Shown: positions 46,804-58,041, numbered from the stretch's first letter. The stretch is DNA of 64,000 bases from Singulisphaera sp. GP187 (GCA_945861245.1 CAMAUE010000004.1:1-64000), one strand, 5' to 3'. Program-made: numbers and translations. Notes: a model not told the origin generated them from the letters alone.

Positions 46804-46959
46804 GACCGGACAAATTCATCCGCTCGAAGGACAACTACCCTTCCTCAGTTCGACAAAATCGACCCTGAGCGAGCCTGTCCGGATATTTTTCGACGCCGTC
46901 GCTCAGATTTCCCAAACGGTCAATTAGGATCTATTGATTTTCCCAAAGCGCAAGTGTTT

Positions 46960-47094
46960 CACGTTCCCAAACTCCTGCCTGGGAACGTGCATTACAGAAA
47001 GCTCTGTTTCGCCTCTCGAATCTCGTATACTTGCAGACTTCGCGAAACAGAGATTCGGAGAAGTGGGTTCCCAAAACAGAGCTTGGGAACCAGA
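46960..47094. repeat. GTTCCCAA-type repeat cluster
   Basis: GTTCCCAAACTCCTGCCTGGGAACG hairpin and GGTTCCCAAAACAGAGCTTGGGAACC hairpin, plus an internal CTGTTTCG/CGAAACAG inverted pair. Confidence 0.65.
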
Positions 47095-47258
47095 TGGCGG
47101 GCTGAGAAATCCTGCGGAGCATGATGGGCACGGCAACAATTTACTCTTTTCTCGCCAAAGCCCGTATTGACTGCGTTGGCCCAGATTGTATCATGAAAGC
47201 TTATCGAATTCGCACACCCAAACGAACGACTGTTCGATTCTAGCTGAGAGAAATATCT

Positions 47259-47345
47259 ATGGGAAGCAGACGTCGTGGCGCCGGGCGCCGGAAGGTTGGA
47301 CGCAAGAAACGCCGTATGCGGGCGAAAATCCGCCATCGCAAGTAG
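47259..47345 (+). CDS. 28-aa highly basic peptide, possibly a small ribosomal-type protein
   Basis: Manual translation: MGSRRRGAGRRKVGRKKRRMRAKIRHRK*; purine-rich GAGAGAAA upstream. Confidence 0.55.
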   Translation: MGSRRRGAGRRKVGRKKRRMRAKIRHRK

Positions 47346-47403
47346 AATCGGCCGTCGGTGGCGTTCGCGTGACAGTGCGCGAACGCTCAACGCAACCGTT
47401 GGT

Positions 47404-48144
47404 TCACATCGTCCGCCCGCCATCCACTACCATGATCTGCCCCGTCATCAAATTCGTTCCCAGCGCCAAATAGATCACCGCATCCGCGATATCCTCGGGT
47501 ACAGCTGCACGGCCCATCGGCGTGATCGACAGCGATCTCGCCACCTGGTCCATGTGGTCCGCCAGCCAACGCGTTAACACCGGACCCGGGGCAACGGCAT
47601 TCACCCGCACACTCGGTCCAAAGGCCCGCGCCAGCGACTTCGTCATGCAGTTCACCGCCGCCTTGCTTGCCGCGTACGGGATCGAACTGCCATGACCCTG
47701 CAAGCCCGCAACCGATGTCACATTGACAATCGATCCACCTGTCTTTTGAAGATGTGGCAGCGCCGCTCGGCAGCAGTAGAATGTACCTTTGAGATTTACG
47801 CCCAGAATGTCGTCCCAAACCTTGTCCGTGACGCCGTCAAGATTGGCATGATCGATGAAATGCGTCGTCCCCGCGTTGTTCACGAGCACGTCCAGCTGGC
47901 CTAGTTCGCCCACGCACCGTTCGATCATCGGTTTCACGGCCGACTCATCTGCGACGTCCGCTTTGCACAATATCCCCGGTACGCCGAACTTTCGCACCTC
48001 GGCTAGCGTTTCCTCGGCTTCCTTCTCCGATCGCGAATAATTGACCGCGACGGCCAGCCCGGCTTTCGCAAACCGCACCGCCACCGCGCGCCCGATGCCC
48101 GTCGCGGACCCGGTGACCAGGGCGACTTTTCGTGGATTGCTCAT
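47404..48144 (-). CDS. SDR family oxidoreductase
   Basis: MSNPRKVALVTGSATGIGRAVAVRFAKAG...NVTSVAGLQGHGSSIPYAASKAAVNCMTKSLARAF. Confidence 0.9.
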   Translation of the reverse strand: MSNPRKVALVTGSATGIGRAVAVRFAKAGLAVAVNYSRSEKEAEETLAEVRKFGVPGILCKADVADESAVKPMIERCVGELGQLDVLVNNAGTTHFIDHANLDGVTDKVWDDILGVNLKGTFYCCRAALPHLQKTGGSIVNVTSVAGLQGHGSSIPYAASKAAVNCMTKSLARAFGPSVRVNAVAPGPVLTRWLADHMDQVARSLSITPMGRAAVPEDIADAVIYLALGTNLMTGQIMVVDGGRTM

Positions 48145-48173
48145 ACGTGTTGCTCCAAAGATTACATGCAGTT

Positions 48174-48257
48174 GTACGCTTTTCCGAGCCACCACCGTCA
48201 CAGGATCGCCTTGATCCGTTCGGAGATGCGACATCGCCCACCGTGCGAAGTATATCG
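48174..48257. repeat. Degenerate relic of MITE-like repeat B
   Basis: CGCTTTTCCGAGCCACCACCGTCACAGG ... CACCGTGCGAAGTATA matches both ends of family B with a shortened centre. Confidence 0.5.
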
Positions 48258-48428
48258 GCGGACTATCGTACCGACCAACCACGCCGAGTATTCCGCGCGA
48301 AACCAGCATCTCGACCTTTCAAATTTCGTTTTGCGCAATTTCTTCATTGCCGAAGCTCTACAATGGAGGTACGCGGCTACATTTCCGATAACGAGATTAC
48401 GGCTCGTCATTCTCACGGTGGGATTGCC

Positions 48429-49181
48429 ATGAAGATTCCGATGGTAACGGTTGGCACAATGTTGCTTCTCCTGCCAGCATCGGTTGTCGCACAGACGACG
48501 ACGCAGGCCGACCTCGACCAAATTGCCGGCATCCTCAAGCCGCTTGTCGTCAAAGCAGTGCCTAATGTCTTGCATGAAAAAAAGGACAACTGGGACCACC
48601 AGGCAATGGTCCCCGTCGGCCTAAAATGGCGCGGCATCCGAGCGGAGGTGCAAAAGTCGCCCCGGAACCACGGCGATTGGTCGAAACTGCTCATCACGGC
48701 TCAGGACATTGACCGTACGCTTGATCTGCGCATCAGCAACCTGAAAAACATCGACGCCGATCGGCAATCGTTCAGGACGTTTTTGACTTTTCAAATGGGC
48801 GTGCAATACGAACATCAAACATGGCAGAACGGCGTGCGCGTGTGGAACGGCTACGTACGGGCCCGTGCCCAGGTCAAATGTGAAATGAACTGCGAAAGCA
48901 CCATCAAGGCAGACTTCTCAAACGAACTGCTGCCCGATTTCACAGTCCGCATTCGCGTGACTGATGCCAGGGTCGGGTACGACAAGCTCGTCCTCGAGAA
49001 CATCAACGGCATCGGCGGATCGGCCGCGAAAGTGACTGGCGACGCCGCCCACAAAGCGATGAAACAATGGCAGCCCTCCATCGAGCGTGATCTCCTGGCC
49101 ACGGCCGCCAACGCCATCGTCAAAACCGCTGACACTCGCGAAATGCGTTTGAGCCTTAGCACGCTGCTGAAGGTAAAATGA
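48429..49181 (+). CDS. Hypothetical secreted protein
   Basis: MKIPMVTVGTMLLLLPASVVAQTTTQADLDQIAG; signal peptide. Confidence 0.6.
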   Translation: MKIPMVTVGTMLLLLPASVVAQTTTQADLDQIAGILKPLVVKAVPNVLHEKKDNWDHQAMVPVGLKWRGIRAEVQKSPRNHGDWSKLLITAQDIDRTLDLRISNLKNIDADRQSFRTFLTFQMGVQYEHQTWQNGVRVWNGYVRARAQVKCEMNCESTIKADFSNELLPDFTVRIRVTDARVGYDKLVLENINGIGGSAAKVTGDAAHKAMKQWQPSIERDLLATAANAIVKTADTREMRLSLSTLLKVK

Positions 49182-49196
49182 GGATTCCATATAGCC

Positions 49197-50588
49197 GTGC
49201 CTCTCACGACCGCCAAACTACCGAATCTGGGCGATACGATCATCGCGCTCTCCAGCACACCAGGGCCGGGCGGGCGGGCGATCGTGCGTCTAAGCGGCCG
49301 ACAAGCGCGGGCGATCGTAGCAGCACTATGCTCCGACCCGGAGTTTGAGCGTACACCCGATCGCGCGTTCGTTACAACGTCGCTGCAGCTTCCCGGTTTG
49401 CATACGGCGATGCCGGCCGACGCCTACATGTTCCGCGGGCCTCGATCCTATACGGGCCAGGACGTCGTCGAAGTGCATCTGCTGTCGACGCCGCCGATCG
49501 TCGAAGCGCTGATCGCACAATGCCTGAATGCCGGGGCGAGGTCGGCGGAACCGGGCGAGTTCACGCTGCGTGCATTCTTGGCCGGCAAACTCGACCTCAC
49601 ACGCGCCGAGGCGGTGCTCGGCGTCATCGATGCCGGCTCGCGCGATGAACTTCAGCATGCACTCAAGCAACTTGCCGGCGGCGTCGCCCAACCTCTGCAT
49701 CTCGTGCGTGATGACCTCCTCAACCTGCTTGCCGATGTCGAAGCCGGCCTGGATTTCACCGAGGAAGACATTCATTTCATCTCCGAAACGGAACTGCTCA
49801 AACGCATTGGCCACGCATTGGCGCATCTGTTGACGCTGGGAAAACAGCTCGATGGTCGCGCCCTCAGCCAAGGCCCGTTGCGCGTCGTCTTGGCAGGCAA
49901 ACCCAACGCCGGCAAGAGCAGCCTGTTCAACGCCCTCGTCGGCAAACAAGCCGCACTCGTCAGCCCCGAACCCGGCACGACGCGCGACTATCTCGAAGCA
50001 ATCGTGGCCATCGGCGACATGCGCATCCGCCTCATCGATACGGCAGGTTTGCGAGATACAACGAGCGAAATGGAGTCCGCGTCGCAATTGTTGGGCAAGG
50101 AACAAGCAATCGATGCCGACCTGATTCTGTGGTGTCAGGCGTGCGACGATCCCGCTTCCTTGGCGATCCCCGCGACGGCGATCCGTGTCTGGACGAAGGC
50201 GGACATCGTGTCTGCGCCCGGCAATGGCAGGGGTCAGGAATCAGGGGGCGCGGTTGCTGCTGATGCCCGACTCCTGACTCGCCATGGATTTGCAACCAGC
50301 GTCCAAACCGGCGCAGGCTTGGCCGAGCTACGCGATCGGATTGCTGAGCGAGCACGCCAAAAACGCCACACCGGGCTAGCACCGAGTCTGAGCCGATGTC
50401 GGCATCACGTCGATGCGTGCGTGGCCTTTCTGCGCGCCGCCCATGCTCACGTAATCGAGAAGGATATGCCAGAGTTCTTGGCGATGGAGTTGCGACTCGC
50501 GCTTGACGAGTTGGGCGCAATGGTCGGCGCGGTTTACACGGATGACCTGCTAGGGCGTATTTTTAGCCGCTTCTGTATCGGGAAGTGA
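49197..50588 (+). CDS. mnmE: tRNA uridine-5-carboxymethylaminomethyl modification GTPase MnmE
   Basis: DTIIALSSTPGPGGRAIVRLSG...RAFLAGKLDLTRAEAVLGVIDA...VVLAGKPNAGKSSLFNALVG...PGTTRDYLEA...C-terminal FSRFCIGK. Confidence 0.95.
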   Translation: MPLTTAKLPNLGDTIIALSSTPGPGGRAIVRLSGRQARAIVAALCSDPEFERTPDRAFVTTSLQLPGLHTAMPADAYMFRGPRSYTGQDVVEVHLLSTPPIVEALIAQCLNAGARSAEPGEFTLRAFLAGKLDLTRAEAVLGVIDAGSRDELQHALKQLAGGVAQPLHLVRDDLLNLLADVEAGLDFTEEDIHFISETELLKRIGHALAHLLTLGKQLDGRALSQGPLRVVLAGKPNAGKSSLFNALVGKQAALVSPEPGTTRDYLEAIVAIGDMRIRLIDTAGLRDTTSEMESASQLLGKEQAIDADLILWCQACDDPASLAIPATAIRVWTKADIVSAPGNGRGQESGGAVAADARLLTRHGFATSVQTGAGLAELRDRIAERARQKRHTGLAPSLSRCRHHVDACVAFLRAAHAHVIEKDMPEFLAMELRLALDELGAMVGAVYTDDLLGRIFSRFCIGK

Positions 50589-50601
50589 CGCACCGCATTT
50601 G

Positions 50602-50685
50602 CGTCAGAGCCGCGCACGCAGTAAGCAGTTTGAATCTGCCAGAATGAAAAATTCAAACCGCTTATTGCGTGCGCGGCTCTGACAC
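50602..50685. repeat. Palindrome family K (CGTCAGAGCCGCGCACGCAGTAAGCAGTTTGAAT...ATTCAAACCGCTTATTGCGTGCGCGGCTCTGACACG)
   Basis: About 34-bp near-perfect arms between convergent genes. Confidence 0.9.
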
Positions 50686-50691
50686 GCCGCC

Positions 50692-51804
50692 CTATTTCTT
50701 CCCCGCCGCGGCGATCGCAAGCGAATGATGCTGCGTGCCGATGTATTGGGCACCGTTCACCAGCAACTCGCGGCACTCCTGGGCACGCTCAGCGTTATTG
50801 GTCTGTTCGAAAGTCTTCCACAGGAAGTACAGAGCCTTGGCCCGTTGATTCTTGTCGTCGTTGAACACCGCATCCACCCACAGGAACTCCCACAGGGCTT
50901 CGTTGTATTGGCCCGCGTTGAACAGACATTCGCCCAGCGTGTTGTGGGCCATCGCCTTGATCGTGCGATCGGTATTTTCCTGGACGACTTTGCGCAGCAG
51001 CGGGACGGCTTGATCCATCTTCTTCTGCCCGACGAGGATTTCCGCGCGGGTCATCTTGACGCGCGAGAGAAAGGCCGGGTTGTTCTTCGCCTTCTCTTCC
51101 AAAGCATCGAGCTTCTTGGAGGCGACGTCCGCCTTGCCCGCTTTCAGGTTCACCTGGATGACTTGCAGCTCAGCTTCGCGACGCACCTCGATCGGCAGCG
51201 ACTCCAGATCGGCGATCTCGCGGAACGTCTCCTCGGCGCTCTTGAAGTCTTTGGCCAACATCTGCAGCTCGGCGATTTTCGGCATGACATGATTCATCTG
51301 CCAGCTGGTCGGGAATCGTTTCTTGTAGCTTTGCAAGCTGTCCAAGGCCTTGTCGCTGGACGTGCCGTCGGCAGCGGCCTGATGCAGTTGAAGGTAGGCG
51401 ATTCGGTACTCGATCATGCGCGTCGCGTATTTGTGAGCGTTCATCTTTTTCAGCGTGTTGTTGTAACTGAAAATCGCATTCGTCGTCGCCGTTCGGCGTT
51501 TCACCGGATCGTTCGATTCCATGGCGAGCTTATCCTGGTCCTTGGCAATTCGATAGGACCCGCCGGCCAAACGCACCTCCGGCGGCGCCAGGTCGTCGTA
51601 ATGGATGTCAAGAATATCCTCGGCGGCGATCACCTCGTCGGTTTTCTTTTTGCCCGATGGCGTAATCGTGACGCCTTTGCCGTCTTCGGTCTTGACGGTG
51701 CCGAGAATCGGTTTCTCGCGCCCTTTGACGAAAACCGAATCGGCCCGGGCGGGCAGTGAAACCAACGTGACGGCAAAAAACGCGAACAAGATACGATGGA
51801 GCAT
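50692..51804 (-). CDS. Secreted TPR-like repeat protein
   Basis: MLHRILFAFFAVTLVSLPARADSVFVKGREKPILGTVK; helical repeats. Confidence 0.65.
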   Translation of the reverse strand: MLHRILFAFFAVTLVSLPARADSVFVKGREKPILGTVKTEDGKGVTITPSGKKKTDEVIAAEDILDIHYDDLAPPEVRLAGGSYRIAKDQDKLAMESNDPVKRRTATTNAIFSYNNTLKKMNAHKYATRMIEYRIAYLQLHQAAADGTSSDKALDSLQSYKKRFPTSWQMNHVMPKIAELQMLAKDFKSAEETFREIADLESLPIEVRREAELQVIQVNLKAGKADVASKKLDALEEKAKNNPAFLSRVKMTRAEILVGQKKMDQAVPLLRKVVQENTDRTIKAMAHNTLGECLFNAGQYNEALWEFLWVDAVFNDDKNQRAKALYFLWKTFEQTNNAERAQECRELLVNGAQYIGTQHHSLAIAAAGKK

Positions 51805-51858
51805 GGACAAACCTTTCGATATGGGCAACGTCATGTCGTGTGGATTCGGACTAGTTCT

Positions 51859-51922
51859 GTTTACGTTTAGCGATCGCCTGATCATGCGGTAGCGCGGCAT
51901 CCCGCCAGCGCTAAACGTAAAC
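51859..51922. repeat. Palindrome related to family C (GTTTACGTTTAGCG...CGCTAAACGTAAAC)
   Basis: Inverted repeat overlapping the 3' end of the large TPR-like ORF. Confidence 0.7.
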
Positions 51923-54900
51923 AAGGGGATATTGTCGGGCGCAATAATATTCACGCACTACCCGCGACCTCGGCAACGCTGCGGGTGCGATCCTCGCGCC
52001 GCCGGCGATACGGATGTCGGTGCGCGGCATCAGCGAACTGGCCTTTTTCTGTTTGAGCAGTTCATACGCTTTTTTCAGCTTGCCCGAATCGGGTTCCTTT
52101 AACAAATCCTGGAACATCGGTTCAACGATCTTCCAGCCGTCCTTGGAGCCTGTTTCAAGTTTAATAAACTGCAGCGCGGCAGCCTCAATGAGCTTATCGG
52201 GGGCTTTGATTGCCGCGTCGTAGAGAGCGATCTTATAGAGCGTTTTGGCCGAATGGAAATAGGCGCGGAAGAAAATCTTCTGCACTTCGGGATCGTTGAG
52301 GCGATTCGTGATTGACGGGTTCTTCAATATTTTGCCCCACTCGCCATAGGCTTCGCGGTATTTCTGTTGCTCTTCAAACATGAAGTTGCGTTCCATCGAC
52401 GCTTGGAGTTGGAACTTGCCGTTGGGATGCGTCAATACCTTGGCCATGACGGCCTCGGCGGTTTTGTTGGATTCCTTATCTTTGCAAGCGCGCAGCGCCC
52501 GAATGTATTCGATCTGCAGACCCCAGTAGCGGGTGATTTCCTCTTCCCATTCTTGGCGTTTTTTTTGTTCCTCTTCGGTTTCCTTCGGCTTTTTCTTGAT
52601 GCCTTTGTCGAGGTCCGCCGGCGGTTTGATTTTCGCGAACAGGCCGGCCGCCTTGCAGGGAAATTCCAAGCTGAGGAAGGCATGCCCGAGCATGTTGGCC
52701 GAGGCGTTGTCGTAGCCGCGGGCGTCGTATTCCTTGGCGATTTCGTCGAGGAAGCCGGAGTAGTGCTTCTTGGTTTGCTGAAGTTGCGTGTCCTGTTTGT
52801 TTTGTTTCATGGTGCGAATCTGAGCGGCAATGTCATTGAGCAAGGTCGTGACGATCTTGTTGCCCTGGCTATTGCCTTCGGGATCGGTGAGCCGTTTGAG
52901 CACTTCGAGAATCGCCTTGCCCTGGTTGACGTCGCCCTTTTGCACGTTCGCGCGTAGGGCCAGGCCAAGGATGTCGGCGATGACGCGGTAATCCTTCTTC
53001 TTCAACGGCTCATCGGCCTTCTTGGCCTTGGCCTCAGCAAGGATCTGATCGACAACGTTCTTCGTGGACGCAATGACTTTGTCGAACCGTTCGAGGGAGA
53101 TGCCGTTCATGTTGATGTTGGCGATGCCGAGGTCGGAATACCGCAACATAACCTGGATGGAAAACTGAATCTGCTCATGCGTGTCATCGGTAACGCGGCC
53201 GTTGGGCACAGGCTCTTCCTTGGCACGTTCCTTGGGAAACGGTAGCACCGATTCAAATTCCGTTTGCAAGTCGCGGGCAGCTTTCGCCATCTCGGTGCAC
53301 TTCTGGATGGCCTTCAGGTCTTGGCTGGCGTTCATCATTTCCATCGCCTCGGCGTAGAGGAACTTAGGCATCTCCAGCTTGGCGAAAAAGTACATCGCAA
53401 TGACGTGCGACGATTCGTTTTTCGGATTGAGTTTCGGCATTCGGCCAACCGCTTTTTTGGCGACATCGATGTAGATATGCTGTTTCTTTTTGTCCTCGCC
53501 GACACGTTCACGGGCGCTCTGGGCCAGGAATACGACTTGGCCTTGGGTGTAGATGTAGTCGGTGAAATCCGGCGCGAGTTTTTCGAGATAGGCAATCGCT
53601 TCATCGATCTTGTTGTCGCGTTTGGCGGCCATGGCGAGGTGATAATTCGCGACCGAAGCGACCGATTCGTTGGCCCAGGCCTTGTTCTCCGGTGAGAGCA
53701 CGAACTGAGCCATGTCTTGCAGGCGCTTGCGTATCACGAGGTCGTCAGGTTGTTGATTTTGCAGTGCGGCATAGGTTGCCAGAGCCGTGGCGGCGCCTTC
53801 GGAGGAACGCCGCGTCGGCGGACGTACGCGGCCTAGCGACTCCGCGACAATCGCTGCCCGGTAGGGATCTCCGTAGGCAATGTATGCGCCGCACAGGTAG
53901 AATCGCGCGTCATCGACCTTTTGCACGGGCGTCTTCGATGTCGCCAAAGCCAGCGCTTTGTTGATCGAATTGATGACGTCCTTCAGGTGCTTCTTTCGCT
54001 CGTCCTTGAGCTTGCCGACATCGGCCTGTTTCGCGCTGTCGATTTTTTGTGCTGTGTCGATGACTGCTTTGCGATCGAGCATCGCCTTCATCATGTATTC
54101 GTCGAACGATTTCAGCTCGACCGTCGTGTCGAGCCGTTTGAATTTGATCGACATCGCAATCTGCCGGGCGCGCTCGGCGAGATCGCTGTCCATATCGGCG
54201 AGTTGATCGAAGTATTTGACGGCTTTGTCAAAGAGCGGTCCGGTGATTTTTGGATCTTTCTCGCTAAATGCGTGACTCGTGTAGGCGTAGGCGAGTTCAA
54301 AGAGTACGCCCTGGCCTTCGTAGGAATTGAGATGCCCTGGGTAGGCCTTGATCCAGGCTTCGCCTTCGATTTCGACGGCTTTGAGCCGCTCGACTGGTTT
54401 GAATTTCGCGTACTTGGGATTGCGTCCGATCGCCTCGGTGTCCTCGCGAGAGGGCGTCAGGTCTTGCATGCCGAAATAGCGCACGAGCCGGACGGCGGGC
54501 AGAATCGCGGGTAGGTTTGCCTTATCTTCCTTGCGTTTGAGGATGTAGTTGTGGTACTTGTTGACGTCATCGGGAGAATCGATTTCCATGTAGCATTTCA
54601 TTAGCCAGGCGTTCGCCAGCCAACCGACATCGTCCGATTCGTCCTTGGTAAGCTCGGCGAACGCGTCCTTGGCCCTGGCGATGGCGGCGGATCGCTGCGC
54701 GTTGACGGCGTCTTTGCTCTTATCGAGGTAGGTCTTGGCCTGCTCGAAAATATTGATGGCCATGTCGAATCGCGTTTGCTTCTGATCGCGTATCAGCTCG
54801 GCTTTGAGCTTCGCATCGGTCTCGATGGCGACGGCGGCGTCGAGCAGCTTCAGGGCGGCCTCGAGATCGGTCCCAGCCTGCTGGAACATCGTCTCGGCAG

Positions 54901-55333
54901 GGCGGGCGCGTTCGTGGCGGGCCCGGGCGTCGTCCTCGCGCATCGCCTTGGAAAGGATCGCCTGGGCGTGATAAGTTGACAGCCGGGCGAGTTCGACCGC
55001 CGCTTGCGCCGCCTCGGGTTTGCCTTTATTCTTGTTGACAAAATCCTGAAGCTGCGTGCGTGCCAATGTAAAGAGCGCAAAGCGTTGCTCCGGATCTTTT
55101 TGCCGGGCGATACTGATATTGATCTTGGCGAGTTCCAACGGCAAAGCTGCCGTGTAGAGCGGAATGTTCTGCTTGAGGAGTTCGTCGATCTTTGTCTTGG
55201 CAAGGTCATGCCAGCCCTTGGCACGCAGCTTGCGCACGAGCTCCAGCTCCAATTCCGGCGATTCCTGCGCGAGGACTTTGTTCGCGTTGCATGCCAGGAG
55301 AAAAATCGACGCGAAGACAAGTTGTCGTTTCAT
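51911..55333 (-). CDS. Large secreted TPR-like repeat protein
   Basis: 1140 aa ORF with signal peptide MKRQLVFASIFLLACNANKVLAQ and alpha-helical repeats. Confidence 0.7.
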   Translation of the reverse strand: MKRQLVFASIFLLACNANKVLAQESPELELELVRKLRAKGWHDLAKTKIDELLKQNIPLYTAALPLELAKINISIARQKDPEQRFALFTLARTQLQDFVNKNKGKPEAAQAAVELARLSTYHAQAILSKAMREDDARARHERARPAETMFQQAGTDLEAALKLLDAAVAIETDAKLKAELIRDQKQTRFDMAINIFEQAKTYLDKSKDAVNAQRSAAIARAKDAFAELTKDESDDVGWLANAWLMKCYMEIDSPDDVNKYHNYILKRKEDKANLPAILPAVRLVRYFGMQDLTPSREDTEAIGRNPKYAKFKPVERLKAVEIEGEAWIKAYPGHLNSYEGQGVLFELAYAYTSHAFSEKDPKITGPLFDKAVKYFDQLADMDSDLAERARQIAMSIKFKRLDTTVELKSFDEYMMKAMLDRKAVIDTAQKIDSAKQADVGKLKDERKKHLKDVINSINKALALATSKTPVQKVDDARFYLCGAYIAYGDPYRAAIVAESLGRVRPPTRRSSEGAATALATYAALQNQQPDDLVIRKRLQDMAQFVLSPENKAWANESVASVANYHLAMAAKRDNKIDEAIAYLEKLAPDFTDYIYTQGQVVFLAQSARERVGEDKKKQHIYIDVAKKAVGRMPKLNPKNESSHVIAMYFFAKLEMPKFLYAEAMEMMNASQDLKAIQKCTEMAKAARDLQTEFESVLPFPKERAKEEPVPNGRVTDDTHEQIQFSIQVMLRYSDLGIANINMNGISLERFDKVIASTKNVVDQILAEAKAKKADEPLKKKDYRVIADILGLALRANVQKGDVNQGKAILEVLKRLTDPEGNSQGNKIVTTLLNDIAAQIRTMKQNKQDTQLQQTKKHYSGFLDEIAKEYDARGYDNASANMLGHAFLSLEFPCKAAGLFAKIKPPADLDKGIKKKPKETEEEQKKRQEWEEEITRYWGLQIEYIRALRACKDKESNKTAEAVMAKVLTHPNGKFQLQASMERNFMFEEQQKYREAYGEWGKILKNPSITNRLNDPEVQKIFFRAYFHSAKTLYKIALYDAAIKAPDKLIEAAALQFIKLETGSKDGWKIVEPMFQDLLKEPDSGKLKKAYELLKQKKASSLMPRTDIRIAGGARIAPAALPRSRVVREYYCARQYPLVYV

Positions 55334-55576
55334 AGGGTTGGAAATCCTGCGACTCGATGATGCACCAAGTGCGAGATGCGAAAGGTCACGCGAAAGCGTT
55401 TATCTAATAAACAGTATAAAAAGGGCGCGCGGGTCTGGTCAAGCAATTTTGCGAAAAGACGTTTGACGTAACGCATATTTCCATTGGCGAAATTATTTGG
55501 GCGCGATGCTGCGAGCGCTCAGCCGCAAGCGAAGAATAGTGCGAGCCTTTGAGCTTTCCGAGGTGATTGCTATGAT

Positions 55577-56096
<520 letters not shown>

Positions 56097-56367
56097 GATC
56101 CCTGCCCTATTTTCCGCTCGCATCGTCGCGCTCGCATCGTCGCGCCCGAACGCACCGCCACATACTACGGAAACGTACCGGTAAAGATTTCTTTGAAATT
56201 CCGCCCGGATATCCAGCTTTTTTTCTTGACATTACTCCATGCCTTCATTACACTTAAAAAACCCAACCCATGAGTCAATCTGCTTGCCGATTTCGTGTAT
56301 CGGCATCATCATGCTGATCGCATCGGGGACTTTGTTGGTGTTGTTCTACTTCAAGGGAGTTCGGATC

Positions 56368-56733
56368 GTGACCAAAAAAGAAATCGTAAAGCAAATATCG
56401 GACGAAACGGGCCTGACGCAACTCAAGACCAAGGACATCGTGCAGAAAACCTTCGACGCCATTGTTGAGACCTTATTGTCCGAAGGCCGAATTGAGTTGC
56501 GTAACTTTGGTGTCTTTGAAGTCAAACGACGCAAGCCACGCAAAGCGCGTAACCCCCGAACCGGTGATCGAGTCGATGTGCCCCCGAAGAGCGTCGTCAC
56601 GTTCAAGCCTGGCAAAGAGATGGAAGAAAAGATTCGCGACCTTGACCACAGCGTGCCGATGTTCGCGACATCAGGGAACGGCAAACCGACCAAACGCGAA
56701 TCGAAACTCGACCCAGTGGCATCGGCGAATTAA
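56368..56733 (+). CDS. HU/IHF family DNA-binding protein
   Basis: [88 protein letters not shown] start preceded by AAGGGAG. Confidence 0.92.
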   Translation: MTKKEIVKQISDETGLTQLKTKDIVQKTFDAIVETLLSEGRIELRNFGVFEVKRRKPRKARNPRTGDRVDVPPKSVVTFKPGKEMEEKIRDLDHSVPMFATSGNGKPTKRESKLDPVASAN

Positions 56734-56970
56734 CCTTCCCAGCCAGCTGCGCCTAACGTCATCAGTCCCGTCAGCCGTGTGCCAGCGGGATTTTTCGTTC
56801 CCACTCCATGCGAAAGGCGAAGTGATCGCCTCACGGCACGGGCATGCCGCGAAAGAAATGGCGCAATCCTTGGTTTTTTTTGTGTATCGCACTTGCCGGT
56901 TGCGTTCGCTGCATTAGAATGAAGGGTTCCTGACTAGGTTCAGGGTTATTCCAAGCCGTTGAGGTTTGAC

Positions 56971-57084
56971 ATGAAAGTTCGATCGAGCGTAAAGCGGATT
57001 TGCGAAAATTGTAAGCTTGTGAAGCGACAGGGGCGGGTGTTCGTGATCTGCACCAATCCGCGCCATAAGCAGCGCCAGGGTTAA
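56971..57084 (+). CDS. rpmJ: 50S ribosomal protein bL36
   Basis: Manual translation [37 protein letters not shown]. Confidence 0.97.
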   Translation: MKVRSSVKRICENCKLVKRQGRVFVICTNPRHKQRQG

Positions 57085-57095
57085 GGAGACTCGCC

Positions 57096-57479
57096 ATGCC
57101 GCGTATTTTGGGTGTTGACCTTCCAAACGATAAGCCAACGCATATTTCATTGCGTTATATTAAAGGCATTGGCCCGACGACCTCGCTGGAGGTCTGCGAA
57201 AAAGCGCGCGTGAATCCGCAGCGCAAGGCCAGGGAGCTTAACGAGGAAGAGGTCGCTCGCATTGCGACGATTCTCGACCGCGAATATGTCGTGGAAGGCC
57301 AACTGCGCCGGCAAGAGCAGCAAAACATCGCGAGGCTGCGCGAAATTGGCTGCTATCGCGGATTTCGGCATCGCCGAAGTCTGCCCGCTCGCGGCCAGCG
57401 AACTCGCACGAACGCCCGTACCCGTAAGGGGCCTCGCAAGACGGTTGCCGGCAAGAAGGGCGTGAAGGATCAGAAGTAG
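57096..57479 (+). CDS. rpsM: 30S ribosomal protein uS13
   Basis: [37 protein letters not shown]...[23 protein letters not shown]. Confidence 0.98.
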   Translation: MPRILGVDLPNDKPTHISLRYIKGIGPTTSLEVCEKARVNPQRKARELNEEEVARIATILDREYVVEGQLRRQEQQNIARLREIGCYRGFRHRRSLPARGQRTRTNARTRKGPRKTVAGKKGVKDQK

Positions 57480-57660
57480 TAATACGGCCTCGCAGAGGCG
57501 AAAGCGAAAGTGTCGGTTTGCATCTACCGTCACTGAAAATCGCCTTGCCAATTCGCCTGCGTTCACTATCGTAAAACGGGTACCACCACGAAGGGTGAAA
57601 CTGGCAGGCCCGGCCTCATGCGAGGTTGGGCGATGTCGTTTTCCTTGAGGGTTATTGGAC

Positions 57661-58041
57661 GTGGCGAAGAGCAAAAAAAAGAAATCCCGACGTAATGTGA
57701 GCCGCGGAATCGCACACATTAAATCGACGTTCAATAACACGATCGTCACCATCACCGACACCAACGGTGATGCGTTGTGCGCGGCCTCGGCTGGAACCGT
57801 AGGCTTCAAGGGTAGCCGCAAGAGTACGCCGTTCGCGGCTCAGCGTGCTGCCGAAGTGGCCGCAGAACGCGCGACAAAATTCGGCCTTAAGGAAGTGGAC
57901 GTCCGCGTCAAAGGTCCAGGTTCGGGTCGCGAGTCGGCCATTACCGCATTGCAGGCAGCTGGCCTGACGATCAAAGTAATCGAAGACGTAACGCCGCTTC
58001 CGCACAACGGTTGCCGCGCGCCAAAGAAACGCCGCGTCTAG
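57661..58041 (+). CDS. rpsK: 30S ribosomal protein uS11
   Basis: [47 protein letters not shown]...[18 protein letters not shown] start chosen. Confidence 0.97.
   Translation: MAKSKKKKSRRNVSRGIAHIKSTFNNTIVTITDTNGDALCAASAGTVGFKGSRKSTPFAAQRAAEVAAERATKFGLKEVDVRVKGPGSGRESAITALQAAGLTIKVIEDVTPLPHNGCRAPKKRRV

Noticed and set aside
46960-47094. CRISPR-like GTTCCCAA repeats
   Set aside because: Only two short inverted copies, irregular spacing, no cas genes; treated as dispersed repeats.
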